In this document: piece by piece, positions 45,554-53,133 of the stretch
Layout: each line of letters starts with the position of its first letter
Numbering within the stretch: the stretch's first letter is position 1
Origin: an uncultured delta proteobacterium
GTDB taxonomy: Bacteria; Desulfobacterota; Desulfovibrionia; Desulfovibrionales; Desulfovibrionaceae
DNA: 64,000 nucleotides
Assembly (NCBI GenBank): GCA_903843965.1
Contig: CAIMRY010000005.1
Location: 1-64,000 of the forward strand
Direction: 5' to 3'
The notes under the pieces: model-generated
Told to the model about the DNA's origin: nothing
Databases searched by the model: none
What the model saw: the letters and a program-made list of their open reading frames with translations, nothing else
Made by a program: the position numbers and the translations under genes

Positions 45554-45913
45554 TCAGGAGCAGCCGCAGCCGCCGGAGCCGCAGCCGCCGGAAGCGCCAG
45601 CGCCGCCGCTGCCGCAGCCGGAGCCGCAGCTGCCGCCGGAGCCGCCGCCCAGTTCGTTCTCGGACTCAACCGAGAAGCCGTACTCGCCCGCGTCGATGAC
45701 GATCTTGCCCGCAGCGGCCAGCAGGGCCTTTTCCGCAAGCAGGGTGTAGCCCAGGGACTCCACGCTCTCGTCGCCGTCGCGCAGCTCGTCCAGGGCCAGG
45801 GAGAGCTTGGGCCCGCAGCACCCGCCCGCCAGGAAGATGCGCAGAGGGGATTTTTCCTTGTCCGCAAAATAGCCGTCGAGCTGGTCGCGAGCGGCTTCGC
45901 TCAGTGTGATCAT
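45554..45913 (-). CDS. HesB/IscA-like protein, cysteine form
   Basis: This 119-aa protein has a HesB/IscA-type fold. The conserved loop reads IFLAGGCCGPKLSLALDE with C32/C33. The C-terminal tail is extended and Gly/Cys/Ser-rich (GSCGSGCGSG ... GCGCS), with many more cysteines than standard IscA. It is paralogous over its whole length to the selenocysteine form encoded just upstream on the same strand (46048-46386). The ATG at 45913 follows AAGGAGCGTCCC. A role in Fe-S or metal handling is inferred from family only. Confidence 0.85.
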   Translation of the reverse strand: MITLSEAARDQLDGYFADKEKSPLRIFLAGGCCGPKLSLALDELRDGDESVESLGYTLLAEKALLAAAGKIVIDAGEYGFSVESENELGGGSGGSCGSGCGSGGAGASGGCGSGGCGCS

Positions 45914-45993
45914 GGGACGCTCCTTGTCTGCGTTGATGTTGTTGGCATAGTCTCGCAACAATGAACTGCACAGGGTTGCCGGAAGCCGCCCCC

Positions 45994-46024
45994 AAAAAAA
46001 GGCGGCGCTCCGTGGAACGCCGCC
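45994..46024 (-). terminator. Terminator of the selenoprotein HesB-like gene
   Basis: GGCGGCG (46001-46007) pairs with CGCCGCC (46018-46024); on the minus strand seven U follow (45994-46000). It separates the two paralogues into independent transcripts. Confidence 0.88.
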
Positions 46025-46047
46025 CGTATCGTCGTGGGGATTTTGTC

Positions 46048-46386
46048 TTAGCAGGAACAGCCGCCGGAGGATTTCTCCCCGCTTCCGCAACTGCCTCCGC
46101 ATCCGCCGCCGCCCGTGTTCATTGGGTTTTCCGACTCGACTGAAAAGCCGTAGCTCGTCATGTCGATGCGGATGGCGCCGGTTTGCTCTCCCAGGGCCCG
46201 CTCCACGCAGAAGCTGTAGCCCATCACTTCGTAGGTGTCGTCGTTCTCACGCGGCTCATCCAGAGCCAGCGACAATCTTGGTCCGCTTCAGCCTCCGGAC
46301 GCCATAAAGACGCGAATCGGGGTCTTTTCCTTGTCCGCGAAGTACCCGTCGAGCTGGGTCTTGGCGGCTTCCGTCAGTTCAACCAT
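46048..46386 (-). CDS. HesB-like selenoprotein (in-frame TGA = Sec)
   Basis: Translated with TGA as Sec, this gives a 112-residue HesB/IscA-like protein that starts MVELTEAAKTQLDGYFADKE and continues through VFMASGG-U-SGPRLSLALDE to a Cys-rich end SGGCSC. The TGA (46288-46290, codon 33) stands where the Cys paralogue next door has its conserved cysteine, and the frame is intact on both sides. The ATG at 46386 has AAGGAGG six bases upstream. A SECIS-like hairpin with a bulged U follows the TGA. HesB-like selenoproteins are a described family. Automatic callers would report only a truncated piece starting at 46275 or nothing. Confidence 0.88.
46250..46290 (-). promoter_or_regulatory. bSECIS element of the HesB-like selenoprotein gene
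   Basis: On the minus strand, 20 bases after TGA, GGCUC pairs with GAGCC around the loop UGGAU. Below it CGC pairs with GCG with a single bulged U on the 5' side, as in the E. coli fdhF SECIS. Confidence 0.7.
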
Positions 46387-46461
46387 CACAAGCCTCCTTG
46401 AACGTTGTTGGGAATTGCCTAGATAATGACGGCCCGCAGCTTTGTCAAATGGGCGTGTGGG

Positions 46462-46535
46462 CCCCTGTGCAGGCCGTTGCCCCCTGTGCAGACCATCGAC
46501 CCCTGTGCAGATTGTTGACCCCTGTGCCGCTCTGG
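46462..46535. repeat. Four 19-bp-spaced direct repeats (CCCCTGTGCAG...) upstream of tetR
   Basis: CCCCTGTGC occurs at 46462, 46481, 46500 and 46519, exactly 19 bases apart; the first three continue as AG. The variable half of each unit ends in a TTG or TCGA-like sequence. The array lies 75-150 bases before the TetR gene start, in the promoter region shared with the divergent selenoprotein gene. Confidence 0.9.
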
Positions 46536-46608
46536 GCTACATGGCAACACTTGATGGGGAGCGAATACCCGCCCCCCTGGAACGACTACCCCCCAAGATG
46601 AGGATGCC

Positions 46609-47178
46609 ATGAGCACCAAGGATCTCATCCTAGCCACCGCCAAAGACATGATCTCCGAGGTGGGCTTCCACAAGATGACCACGGCCAACCTGGCCAAAAG
46701 GGCGGACATCTCCGAGGGCACCATCTACCGCCATTTCGAGAGCAAGGAGGACATCCTCCAGCACATCCTGGACACCTTTGACGAGAAATACCAAACCCTG
46801 TCCGAGAGCTGCCGCGCGCGCATGGACAAGGGCACCCTGACCCTGCAGGACCTGCTGGGCAGCCACTTCACCTTTCTCGACGCCAATGTGGCTGACGTCA
46901 AGATCGTGCTTGGCACCTACAGCATTCTCGACATCACCCACCGCTCCATGGGCCGCTTCATCGACCACATGCGCACCCTGTTCGAGGACTTCCTGGCCCG
47001 CGGGCGCGAGAACGGCACCCTGCTCGAGGTCCCCCTCAAGCCCACGGGAATGATCCTGGCCAACATGTTCTTCGGCCTCATGCGCATCAAGCTCTACTGG
47101 CCGGAGATCGAGGATTTCTCCAAGGAGGCCGTGGAGTTCTCCCGCCGCAGCCTGATGGTTCCAGAGGCCGGAAAATGA
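46609..47178 (+). CDS. TetR/AcrR-family transcriptional regulator
   Basis: This 189-aa protein has the N-terminal TetR helix-turn-helix: ILATAKDMISEVGFHKMTTANLAKRADISEGTIYRHFESKEDIL pattern over residues 7-50. The C-terminal ligand-binding part (about 60-189) is helical with no identifiable ligand. The ATG at 46609 follows GAGG. Its stop overlaps the pyrR start (ATGA), so both are in one transcript. Regular 19-bp repeats upstream might be its own operators. Confidence 0.92.
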   Translation: MSTKDLILATAKDMISEVGFHKMTTANLAKRADISEGTIYRHFESKEDILQHILDTFDEKYQTLSESCRARMDKGTLTLQDLLGSHFTFLDANVADVKIVLGTYSILDITHRSMGRFIDHMRTLFEDFLARGRENGTLLEVPLKPTGMILANMFFGLMRIKLYWPEIEDFSKEAVEFSRRSLMVPEAGK

Positions 47179-47714
47179 GCGACCCGCGCACCATCATGAC
47201 GGCCAAGGAGATGGCCCGCACCTTGGAGCGCCTGGCCTCGGAGGTCATCGAGCGCCGGGGCGAGGACAAGACCCTGGTCCTGGTGGGCATCCAGCGCCGC
47301 GGCGTGGACCTGGCCCGCAGGCTCAAGACGCTCCTGGACGCCCGGCTGCCCGCCCCGACCCTGTTCGGCATGCTCGACATCAACCTGTACCGCGACGACT
47401 GGAGCAACCTCGGCATCGCGCCGACCATCAGCAGCACGGACATCCCGGCCGGCATCGAGGGCGCGACCCTGATCCTGGTGGACGACGTGCTCTACTCCGG
47501 CCGCACCACCCGCGCCGCCCTGGAGGCCATCCTCGACTTCGGCCGTCCCAGACGCGTGGAGCTTCTGGTGCTCATCGACCGCGGCCACCGCGAGCTGCCC
47601 ATCCAGGCCGACTACGTGGGCAAGCGCGTGAACACCGCCAGCCACGAGCGGGTGGACGTGCTGGTGACCGAACGCGACGAGCAGGACCGGGTCCTGCTGC
47701 GCGCCAAGGCCTGA
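47175..47714 (+). CDS. pyrR: Bifunctional pyr operon regulator/uracil phosphoribosyltransferase
   Basis: This 179-aa PyrR-family protein has the PRPP-binding loop LILVDDVLYSGRTTRAAL and other family elements: LVGIQRRGVDLA, LDINLYRDDW and VLIDRGHRELPIQADYVGK. It may act as uracil phosphoribosyltransferase and, in some bacteria, as RNA-binding attenuator; no pyr genes are in the window, so regulation cannot be shown. It overlaps the TetR gene by four bases. Confidence 0.95.
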   Translation: MSDPRTIMTAKEMARTLERLASEVIERRGEDKTLVLVGIQRRGVDLARRLKTLLDARLPAPTLFGMLDINLYRDDWSNLGIAPTISSTDIPAGIEGATLILVDDVLYSGRTTRAALEAILDFGRPRRVELLVLIDRGHRELPIQADYVGKRVNTASHERVDVLVTERDEQDRVLLRAKA

Positions 47715-47734
47715 GGCCAAAGCACCGCACGCCC

Positions 47735-48298
47735 ATGCACGCCCGGAACGATTCCGACACGACCCCCTGCACGCGCCTTGTGCCCACAGGCTGCGTCAGC
47801 CTCATCGGCATGGCCGGGGCAGGCAAGTCCACCCTGGGCCGCCTGCTGGCCGCCAAGCTCGGCTGGGCCCACCTGGACACCGACCAGCTCATCGAGGCCT
47901 ACTACGGCCAGAGCCTGCAGGACCTGTTGGACGGCCTGGGCCTGGCCGCCTTCCTCAAGGCCGAGGAGACCCTGGTGTCCATGCTCGGGGTGCGCCGCGC
48001 GGTGATCTCCACCGGGGGCAGCGTGGTCTACGGCCCGGCGGCCATGGAGCGGCTGAAGCTTCTGGGGCCGGTGGTCCATCTTTCCGTCAGCCTGCCCACC
48101 TTCCTGGGCCGCGTGGGCGAGGCGGGCAACCGGGGCCTGGCCATCGCCCCGGGCCAAACCAGGGAGGACCTGTACCGCGAGCGCCAGCCCCTGTACCAGG
48201 CCGCCGCAGACTTCACCCTGGCCACGGACACCCCTGACCGCACGGCCAGCGTGGAGCGCCTGTACGCCTGGCTGATGCAGGAGCCGGACGCATGCTGA
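47735..48298 (+). CDS. Shikimate kinase-like P-loop kinase
   Basis: This 187-aa protein has Walker A GMAGAGKST (residues 25-33), the acidic pair in HLDTDQLIE and the glycine triad region VISTGGSVVY, as in AroK. Where shikimate kinases have FRxxE for substrate binding, it reads FLKAEE, so the key arginine is missing at that position and the substrate may differ. The final helix region carries RPLYQAAADFTLATD, normal for the family. No good ribosome site precedes ATG 47735. The 3' end overlaps the next gene by seven bases. Confidence 0.75.
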   Translation: MHARNDSDTTPCTRLVPTGCVSLIGMAGAGKSTLGRLLAAKLGWAHLDTDQLIEAYYGQSLQDLLDGLGLAAFLKAEETLVSMLGVRRAVISTGGSVVYGPAAMERLKLLGPVVHLSVSLPTFLGRVGEAGNRGLAIAPGQTREDLYRERQPLYQAAADFTLATDTPDRTASVERLYAWLMQEPDAC

Positions 48299-48909
48299 GC
48301 AAGGCCAAAAAGATCGCAGCCCTGAAGAGACTGGCCGACCTGTACCGGCGCATGGACGAGGCCTACGCCGCAGCCGCCGCGCCCATTGGGCTTTCCTGCG
48401 CGGGCTGCGCCGACAGCTGCTGCGAGACCGTGTTCCGGCACCACACCTACGTGGAGTGGGCCGGGCTCTGGGACGGGCTCTTGAAGCTGCCCGCGCCGCG
48501 CCTGGCCGAAATCAGGGACGCAGCCGGAGACTGGATCCGCCGCCACCAGAACCCGCTCTTGCCGGGCGTGCGCCCCCGCGTGCCCTGCCCCCTGTCCGAA
48601 GAACCGCCCGCCGGATCCGCAGAGGGCCTGCGCTGCGGGCTGTACGAGGTTCGCCCCATGGTCTGCCGCCTGCACGGCGTGCCCAATGTGCTCCTCCACC
48701 CGCGCGGCGGGCAGTCCGCCTTTCCCGGCTGCGAGCGCGCCCAGGCCCTGGGCGCGGCCTGCGAACCGGCCCCGCTCGACCGCACCCCGCTGTTGACCGA
48801 GCTGGCCCGGCTGGAGATGGACCTGGTGGGCCGGGAGGGCCTGGGCAAGCTGCCACGCGTGGACCTGACCATCGCCGAAATGATCCTCCTGGGGCAGCCC
48901 AAAATCTAA
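48292..48909 (+). CDS. YkgJ-family cysteine cluster protein
   Basis: This 205-aa protein has the conserved cysteines of the YkgJ/FliB-type zinc- or Fe-S-binding family: CAGCADSCC near residue 36-44, PCPLSEE, CGLYEVRPMVCRLHG and the late CERA. The metal and function are unknown. It overlaps the kinase-like gene (ATG within its last codons), so the two are co-translated. Confidence 0.85.
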   Translation: MLSKAKKIAALKRLADLYRRMDEAYAAAAAPIGLSCAGCADSCCETVFRHHTYVEWAGLWDGLLKLPAPRLAEIRDAAGDWIRRHQNPLLPGVRPRVPCPLSEEPPAGSAEGLRCGLYEVRPMVCRLHGVPNVLLHPRGGQSAFPGCERAQALGAACEPAPLDRTPLLTELARLEMDLVGREGLGKLPRVDLTIAEMILLGQPKI

Positions 48910-49040
48910 AATCTGCCGCGCCCCTTGGCAATGTCCTGTAAATGGTGCTATGTATCGCCTTGAACAAGCCCGCCGCCGGAGGACCGCTGACACGGCGGCT
49001 GACACGGGCTGACACGGCGACTGACATGGGAGGACACGCA

Positions 49041-49148
49041 ATGAGAAAACAGACAGGCCTTGGGTCTGCGGTCCTGCGCCTTGGGCCGCCGGTTCCGGCG
49101 CACGCACGGGCGGGGAAGCGCCGCCCCGTCTTCGGGCTGCGGGGTTGA
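49041..49148 (+). CDS. Possible 35-aa leader peptide before the hemerythrin gene
   Basis: ATG 49041 is preceded by GGGAGG at good distance. The basic 35-codon frame (MRKQTGLGSAVLRLG...) ends at TGA 49146-49148, which overlaps a TTG in frame with the hemerythrin gene (TTGA) and lies five bases from its ATG. It could couple translation of hemerythrin. The composition is unremarkable and it may be chance. Upstream at 48985-49030 there is a short imperfect GCTGACACGG repeat. Confidence 0.35.
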   Translation: MRKQTGLGSAVLRLGPPVPAHARAGKRRPVFGLRG

Positions 49149-49153
49149 CCGCC

Positions 49154-49573
49154 ATGGCGCCGCACGACACGCCGCTTATTGCGTGGGACGACGCCCTGGC
49201 CCTGGACGGCTCGGCCATCGACCGCCAGCACAAGGCCCTGGTGGACCTCATCAACCAGCTGCGCGGCCACCTGGGCTCCCCGGACCGGGAGGCCCAGGTG
49301 ATGCAGTGCCTGACCGCCATGTACCTCCACGCCAAGGACCACTTCTGGGACGAGGAGGCGTTCATGGAGCGCATCGGCTACCCTGACAAAAAAAAGCACG
49401 CGGAGCTGCACCGCGAATTCGTGCTGAAACTGCACAGCCTCACGGACTGCTGCCTGACTGGCGAAGCCCCCTACGCCGAGCTGCTCGACTTTCTCGTCTC
49501 CTGGTTCCAGGAGCATGTGACCACGCAGGACGTCAAGATCGTGGCCTTTGCCCAGAGCCAGGGCGCAGGCTGA
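49154..49573 (+). CDS. Bacteriohemerythrin
   Basis: This is a four-helix di-iron oxygen-binding protein, about 139 aa. The ligand pattern is complete: the first His in DRQHKALVDLIN, then HAKDHFWDEEAFM, PDKKKHAELHREF and the last pair in WFQEHVTTQD. It probably binds O2 for sensing, storage or delivery to O2-reducing enzymes, which fits a microaerotolerant sulfate reducer. An ATG at 49154 is chosen; a TTG at 49145 overlapping the preceding small frame is the alternative, and no strong ribosome site decides. Confidence 0.92.
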   Translation: MAPHDTPLIAWDDALALDGSAIDRQHKALVDLINQLRGHLGSPDREAQVMQCLTAMYLHAKDHFWDEEAFMERIGYPDKKKHAELHREFVLKLHSLTDCCLTGEAPYAELLDFLVSWFQEHVTTQDVKIVAFAQSQGAG

Positions 49574-49639
49574 GCCGCAAGCGCCCCTGGCCCGGCAGCC
49601 TCTACAACCTCACGAACAACCGCACATACAACCTCACGC

Positions 49640-50254
49640 CTAGCCCTCGGCGCCCGCCTGCACCGGATAGGGCGCGCCGCTGGCGGCCATGGCCCGGCCC
49701 AGCCAGTCCACGGCCCGGCCCAGGTGCCGCATGTTGCGCAGGGCCTCGGCATCGCCCGCAACCTCTTTTTCACCCAGGCCGTAGCCCAGATTCCAGTAGG
49801 TGGAGCCCGGCACCACCATCTGCGAGATGAAGAACAGGTGGTTGATGGTGTCGAACACGTGGGTGCCGCCGCCGCGCCGCACGGCCACCACCGCCGCGCC
49901 GATCTTGCCCGCCAGGGTGCAGCCGTTGGCCATGGCCACAAAGCCAGCGCGGTCGATGAGCGCCTTCAGCTCCGAGGACACGTCGGCGAAATACGTGGGC
50001 GAGCCCAGGATGATGGCGTCTGCCGCGAGCATCTTGTCAAAGACCTCGTTGAACACATCCTTGCCGAACACGCAGTGGTTGTCCTTGTTTTCCCAGCACT
50101 TGAAGCAGGCCCGGCAGCCGTGGATGCTTTTGCCGCCCAGCTGCACGACCTCCGTCTCCCACCCGGCCTGGGCCAGGGGCTCCAGCACCGTGTCCAGCAA
50201 AACGCGGGTGTTGCCGCCCTTGCGCGGGCTTCCGTTGATGGCGATAACTTTCAT
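49640..50254 (-). CDS. Iron-sulfur flavoprotein-like NAD(P)H-dependent FMN reductase
   Basis: This 204-aa protein has a flavodoxin-like fold: the N-terminal FMN phosphate loop is INGSPRKGGNTRVLLD, followed by a compact Cys motif GCRACFKCWENKDNHCVFGKD that in iron-sulfur flavoproteins holds a cluster. Further FMN contacts are SPTYFADVSSELKALIDRAG and RRGGGTHVFDTI. It transfers electrons to an unknown acceptor. The ATG at 50254 has GGAGG upstream. It is divergent from an HxlR regulator, which probably controls it. Confidence 0.9.
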   Translation of the reverse strand: MKVIAINGSPRKGGNTRVLLDTVLEPLAQAGWETEVVQLGGKSIHGCRACFKCWENKDNHCVFGKDVFNEVFDKMLAADAIILGSPTYFADVSSELKALIDRAGFVAMANGCTLAGKIGAAVVAVRRGGGTHVFDTINHLFFISQMVVPGSTYWNLGYGLGEKEVAGDAEALRNMRHLGRAVDWLGRAMAASGAPYPVQAGAEG

Positions 50255-50377
50255 GAGGTGCCTCCGTGGTTGTTCCGACGTTGTGTGTTTCCGGCGTGGT
50301 GCTTTCCGCCGCAGCGATTTTGCTTGACTCGCGAAGCCGGTCTGCCTAGTCCATACGAAACACCTGCCATCTGCGCA

Positions 50378-50402
50378 AGTACTGATTATTTTGTCAGGTA
50401 CT
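50378..50402. promoter_or_regulatory. Inverted repeat, candidate HxlR operator
   Basis: AGTACTGA (50378-50385) and TCAGGTACT (50394-50402) form an inverted repeat with one extra G, spaced by eight AT-rich bases. It is centred in the divergent promoter region between the flavoprotein and HxlR genes. Confidence 0.5.
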
Positions 50403-50441
50403 GTCGAAAAGTATAGCAGACCAGACCACAGGGAGGCGGAC

Positions 50442-50897
50442 ATGACGCAAGCCTGCGCACCGAAGGAACTTGGGGGCAAGACCTACCGCTGCTTTTTCGA
50501 GCTGGCGCTCCAGGTCATGGGCGGCAAGTGGAAGCCCATCATCCTCTACCATCTGGGAGTGGGAGGCGTGCTGCGCTTCAGCGAGCTCAAGCGCGGCATG
50601 CCCGACGTCACCGACCGCATGCTCACCCGCCAATTGCGCGAGCTGGAGGCCGACCGGCTCATCATCCGCACGGTGTACCGGCAGGTGCCGCCCAAGGTCG
50701 AGTACGCCCTGACGGAGCTGGGCCTGGGCCTCTTCCCCATCCTCGGGGCCATGCGCGACTGGGGCGCGGAGTACGAGGCGGCCCTGGGCGTGCCCAAGAC
50801 CATCGCGAGCGAGGCCTACGAGGCCAACCGCCAGCCAGAGCTGCACCCGCGCTATCTTTGCGCCGCAAACGAAAAGAGCGCGGCGCAGGGTTCGTAG
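50442..50897 (+). CDS. HxlR-family transcriptional regulator
   Basis: This 151-aa winged-helix protein has the HxlR core ALQVMGGKWKPIILYHL, LRFSELKRGMPDVTDRMLTRQLRELEADRL (in outline) and VPPKVEYALTELG. A cysteine (C17, in TYRCFFEL) sits near the N-terminus where some HxlR members sense thiol or aldehyde stress. The ATG at 50442 follows GGGAGG. It is divergent from the iron-sulfur flavoprotein, its likely target. Confidence 0.92.
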   Translation: MTQACAPKELGGKTYRCFFELALQVMGGKWKPIILYHLGVGGVLRFSELKRGMPDVTDRMLTRQLRELEADRLIIRTVYRQVPPKVEYALTELGLGLFPILGAMRDWGAEYEAALGVPKTIASEAYEANRQPELHPRYLCAANEKSAAQGS

Positions 50898-50941
50898 GCC
50901 CCACACCGCGCCCGTTGACGCCGTATACTTTTCGCCGCAAT

Positions 50942-51829
50942 CTAGCCCAGGGCCAGGATGGGCTCCACGATCTTCTGCAAGGCCTTGCCCGTGGGCGTGT
51001 CGGCCTGGACCTTCATGAACGGGTAGCCCTCGTCGCCGCTGCGCACCACTTCCGGGTCCATGGGGATGCGGCCCAGGAAGCGCACGCCCATTTCCGCAGC
51101 CAGGGCCTCGCCCCCGCCTGAGTTGAAGATGTCGTGGGTGGTCTTGCAATTGGGGCAGACAAAGCCGCTCATGTTCTCCACCAGGCCCAGGATGGGGTTG
51201 CCCAGCTGGCGGCAGAAGGTCACGCTGCGGCGCACGTCGTCCACGGCCACGCCCTGGGGGGTGGTCACGATGACGGCCTGGGCCGTGGGCCCCAGGGTCT
51301 GGAGCGCGGCCAGGGGTTCGTCGCCGGTGCCGGGGGGGCAGTCGGTGACCAGGTAGTCCAGGTCGCCCCAGCTCACGTCGCGCACGAACTGCTTGATCAG
51401 CCCGAGCTTCATGGGCCCGCGCCAGATGACCGCAGTCTCCTTGTCCGGGATGAGGAACCCGAGCGACATGACCCACAGGTTGCTGCTGTAGGGCACGGGC
51501 TCCATGTGGTCGGCCTCGATGTGCGGCTTTGAGTCGGACAGGGAGAGCAGGCGCGGAATGCTCGGGCCGTGGATGTCCACGTCGAGCAGGCCCACCTGTT
51601 TTCCGGCCATGGCCAGGGCCATGGCGATATTGGCCGCCACGGTGCTCTTGCCCACGCCGCCCTTGCCGGACAGGACCACGATCTTGTGCTTGATGCGGCC
51701 CAGGGTTTTGGCGATCTTCTCGTCGTCCGGGTTATTGGCGGGCTTCTCGCCGCAGCTGTTGGGGTCGTGGCCGGAGGAACAGCCGCCCGAGGTCGAGGAC
51801 GAGGGACAGCCTTTGCAGGAATTGCTCAT
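50942..51829 (-). CDS. Mrp/NBP35-family Fe-S cluster carrier ATPase
   Basis: This 295-aa P-loop protein has the deviant Walker A LSGKGGVGKST (about residues 53-63), switch DVDIHGPSIPR, DCPPGTGDEP and the C-terminal cluster-binding CPNC (in GFVCPNCKTTHDIF). The N-terminus is Cys-rich (SCKGCP...GGCSSG...SCG) as in Nbp35 and may bind a second cluster. It delivers [4Fe-4S] clusters to apoproteins. The ATG at 51829 follows AAGGAG. hypB and hypA lie upstream on the same strand; all hydrogenase-type metallo-enzymes could use it. Confidence 0.94.
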   Translation of the reverse strand: MSNSCKGCPSSSTSGGCSSGHDPNSCGEKPANNPDDEKIAKTLGRIKHKIVVLSGKGGVGKSTVAANIAMALAMAGKQVGLLDVDIHGPSIPRLLSLSDSKPHIEADHMEPVPYSSNLWVMSLGFLIPDKETAVIWRGPMKLGLIKQFVRDVSWGDLDYLVTDCPPGTGDEPLAALQTLGPTAQAVIVTTPQGVAVDDVRRSVTFCRQLGNPILGLVENMSGFVCPNCKTTHDIFNSGGGEALAAEMGVRFLGRIPMDPEVVRSGDEGYPFMKVQADTPTGKALQKIVEPILALG

Positions 51830-51976
51830 GTGCGTCTCCTTGAAAAGCGCCGGACAGGCCCGGCTGGATTGGTTTGAACTCTGCGTGCGGCCTGAGGTCA
51901 AAAACGGACAGCGTCAAATGCGGCCCGGCTGGAAAAAACGCAGAAGCCCTGTTCGAACCCCGCCCGGCCCGGCAGG

Positions 51977-52468
51977 CTACCACAGGGGCTTGTTCGACTT
52001 GGCCAGGTAGTCGTCCAGGTCCTCGATCTCGTCGCTGGGCCAGGGGCAGTTGAGGTTGATGAAGTTCAACAGCTCCATCAGCCGCTCGATGACCGCGCTC
52101 TCCGGCTCGCCCTGGGTGAGCGGCACCCAGGCCACGGGATTAAAGCCCCTGGCCTTGCACCAGTCGCGGGTGGCGGCAAAACCGGAGCCTGCCAGAGACT
52201 CATCCAAGCAAGGCAGCACCAGCACAGAGGCCCCGACGTGGGCCCCGTAGAGCGCCTCCGGGTCCTGGCCCTGGCGCAGGGCGCGTCCCAGGATCACCAG
52301 CGGATAGCCGTCGCGGTGCAGCGTGCGCCACTGGTTCTTGTGCATGTACAGATTCGGCTTGAGGTGGCGGCCAAGCTCCCGGCGCACCAGGGCCTCGGTG
52401 GGGCCGCTGACGAGCACGGCGAGCCTGGGCGCGGCCTTGGGCCGGGCAAGGGGCTGGGCTTTGGGCAT
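51977..52468 (-). CDS. Conserved-looking hypothetical protein between mrp and hypB
   Basis: This 163-aa soluble protein has no recognised domain. The sequence has an alpha/beta look with short hydrophobic strands (LAVLVSG, PLVILGRAL, ASVLVLPCLDE, GFNPVAWVPLT) and an acidic C-terminus (SDEIEDLDDYLAKSNKPLW). It begins five bases after the hypB stop codon and so belongs to the hypA-hypB transcript. A role in metallocentre assembly is only guilt by association. Confidence 0.7.
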   Translation of the reverse strand: MPKAQPLARPKAAPRLAVLVSGPTEALVRRELGRHLKPNLYMHKNQWRTLHRDGYPLVILGRALRQGQDPEALYGAHVGASVLVLPCLDESLAGSGFAATRDWCKARGFNPVAWVPLTQGEPESAVIERLMELLNFINLNCPWPSDEIEDLDDYLAKSNKPLW

Positions 52469-52473
52469 GGCGC

Positions 52474-53133
52474 TTAGCGCTTGCCGGCCCGGGCCGTGCG
52501 CAGCCAGGCGTACCAGGGCTCCAGGCCCTCTTGCGTGCGGCAGGCCACCGGGAAGATCTCGATGTCCTTGTTAAGCTTGCGCGCGTGGGCGCTGGCGGCC
52601 TCCAGGCTGAAGTCCACGTAGGGCAACAGGTCGGTCTTGTTCAGCAGCATCACCGAGGAGAGATGGAACATCAGCGGATATTTCTCCGGCTTGTCGTCGC
52701 CCTCGGCGACCGAGAGGATGCTGACCTTGTGGTCCTCGCCCAGGTTGAACTCCGCCGGGCAGACCAGGTTGCCCACGTTCTCGATGAACAGGATGTCCAG
52801 GCCCTGCATGTCCAGCACGGCGATGGCGTCCTGGATCATGGAGCTGTCCAGGTGGCAGCCGCCCTCGGTGTTCACCTGCACGGCCTGGGCCCCGGTGGCG
52901 GCCACGCGGCGGGCGTCGTTGTCGGTCTGCAGGTCGCCCTCGATGACGGCCATCTTGAACTCGCCCTTGAGGTCGGCCAGGGTGCGCTCCAGGAGGCTGG
53001 TCTTGCCCGCGCCAGGGCTGCTCATGAGGTTCAGGCAGAGGATCTTGTTGCCGTCGAAGTAGTCCTTGAGGCTGGCGGCGCGGCGCTCGTTGGCCTCCAG
53101 CACGTTGCGGACAATGGTCACGGTCTTGGACAT
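52474..53133 (-). CDS. hypB: Hydrogenase nickel incorporation GTPase
   Basis: This 219-aa SIMIBI GTPase has P-loop SSPGAGKT (38-45), EGDLQTDNDARR, the metal-site CH pair in TEGGCHLD and base-recognition NKTDLLP. It lacks the N-terminal His-rich stretch of nickel-storing HypB. With HypA it inserts Ni into [NiFe]-hydrogenase. The ATG at 53133 lies inside the end of hypA (16-base overlap). Confidence 0.96.
   Translation of the reverse strand: MSKTVTIVRNVLEANERRAASLKDYFDGNKILCLNLMSSPGAGKTSLLERTLADLKGEFKMAVIEGDLQTDNDARRVAATGAQAVQVNTEGGCHLDSSMIQDAIAVLDMQGLDILFIENVGNLVCPAEFNLGEDHKVSILSVAEGDDKPEKYPLMFHLSSVMLLNKTDLLPYVDFSLEAASAHARKLNKDIEIFPVACRTQEGLEPWYAWLRTARAGKR

Noticed and set aside
46462-46535. 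Possible plasmid-type replication origin iterons
   Set aside because: Only four copies, no Rep gene and no DnaA boxes noticed; a promoter-region role is more plausible.
51940-51975. GTTCGAACCCC resembling a tRNA T-arm
   Set aside because: The bases around it do not form a T-stem or an acceptor stem on either strand, and no anticodon arm lies at the right distance.
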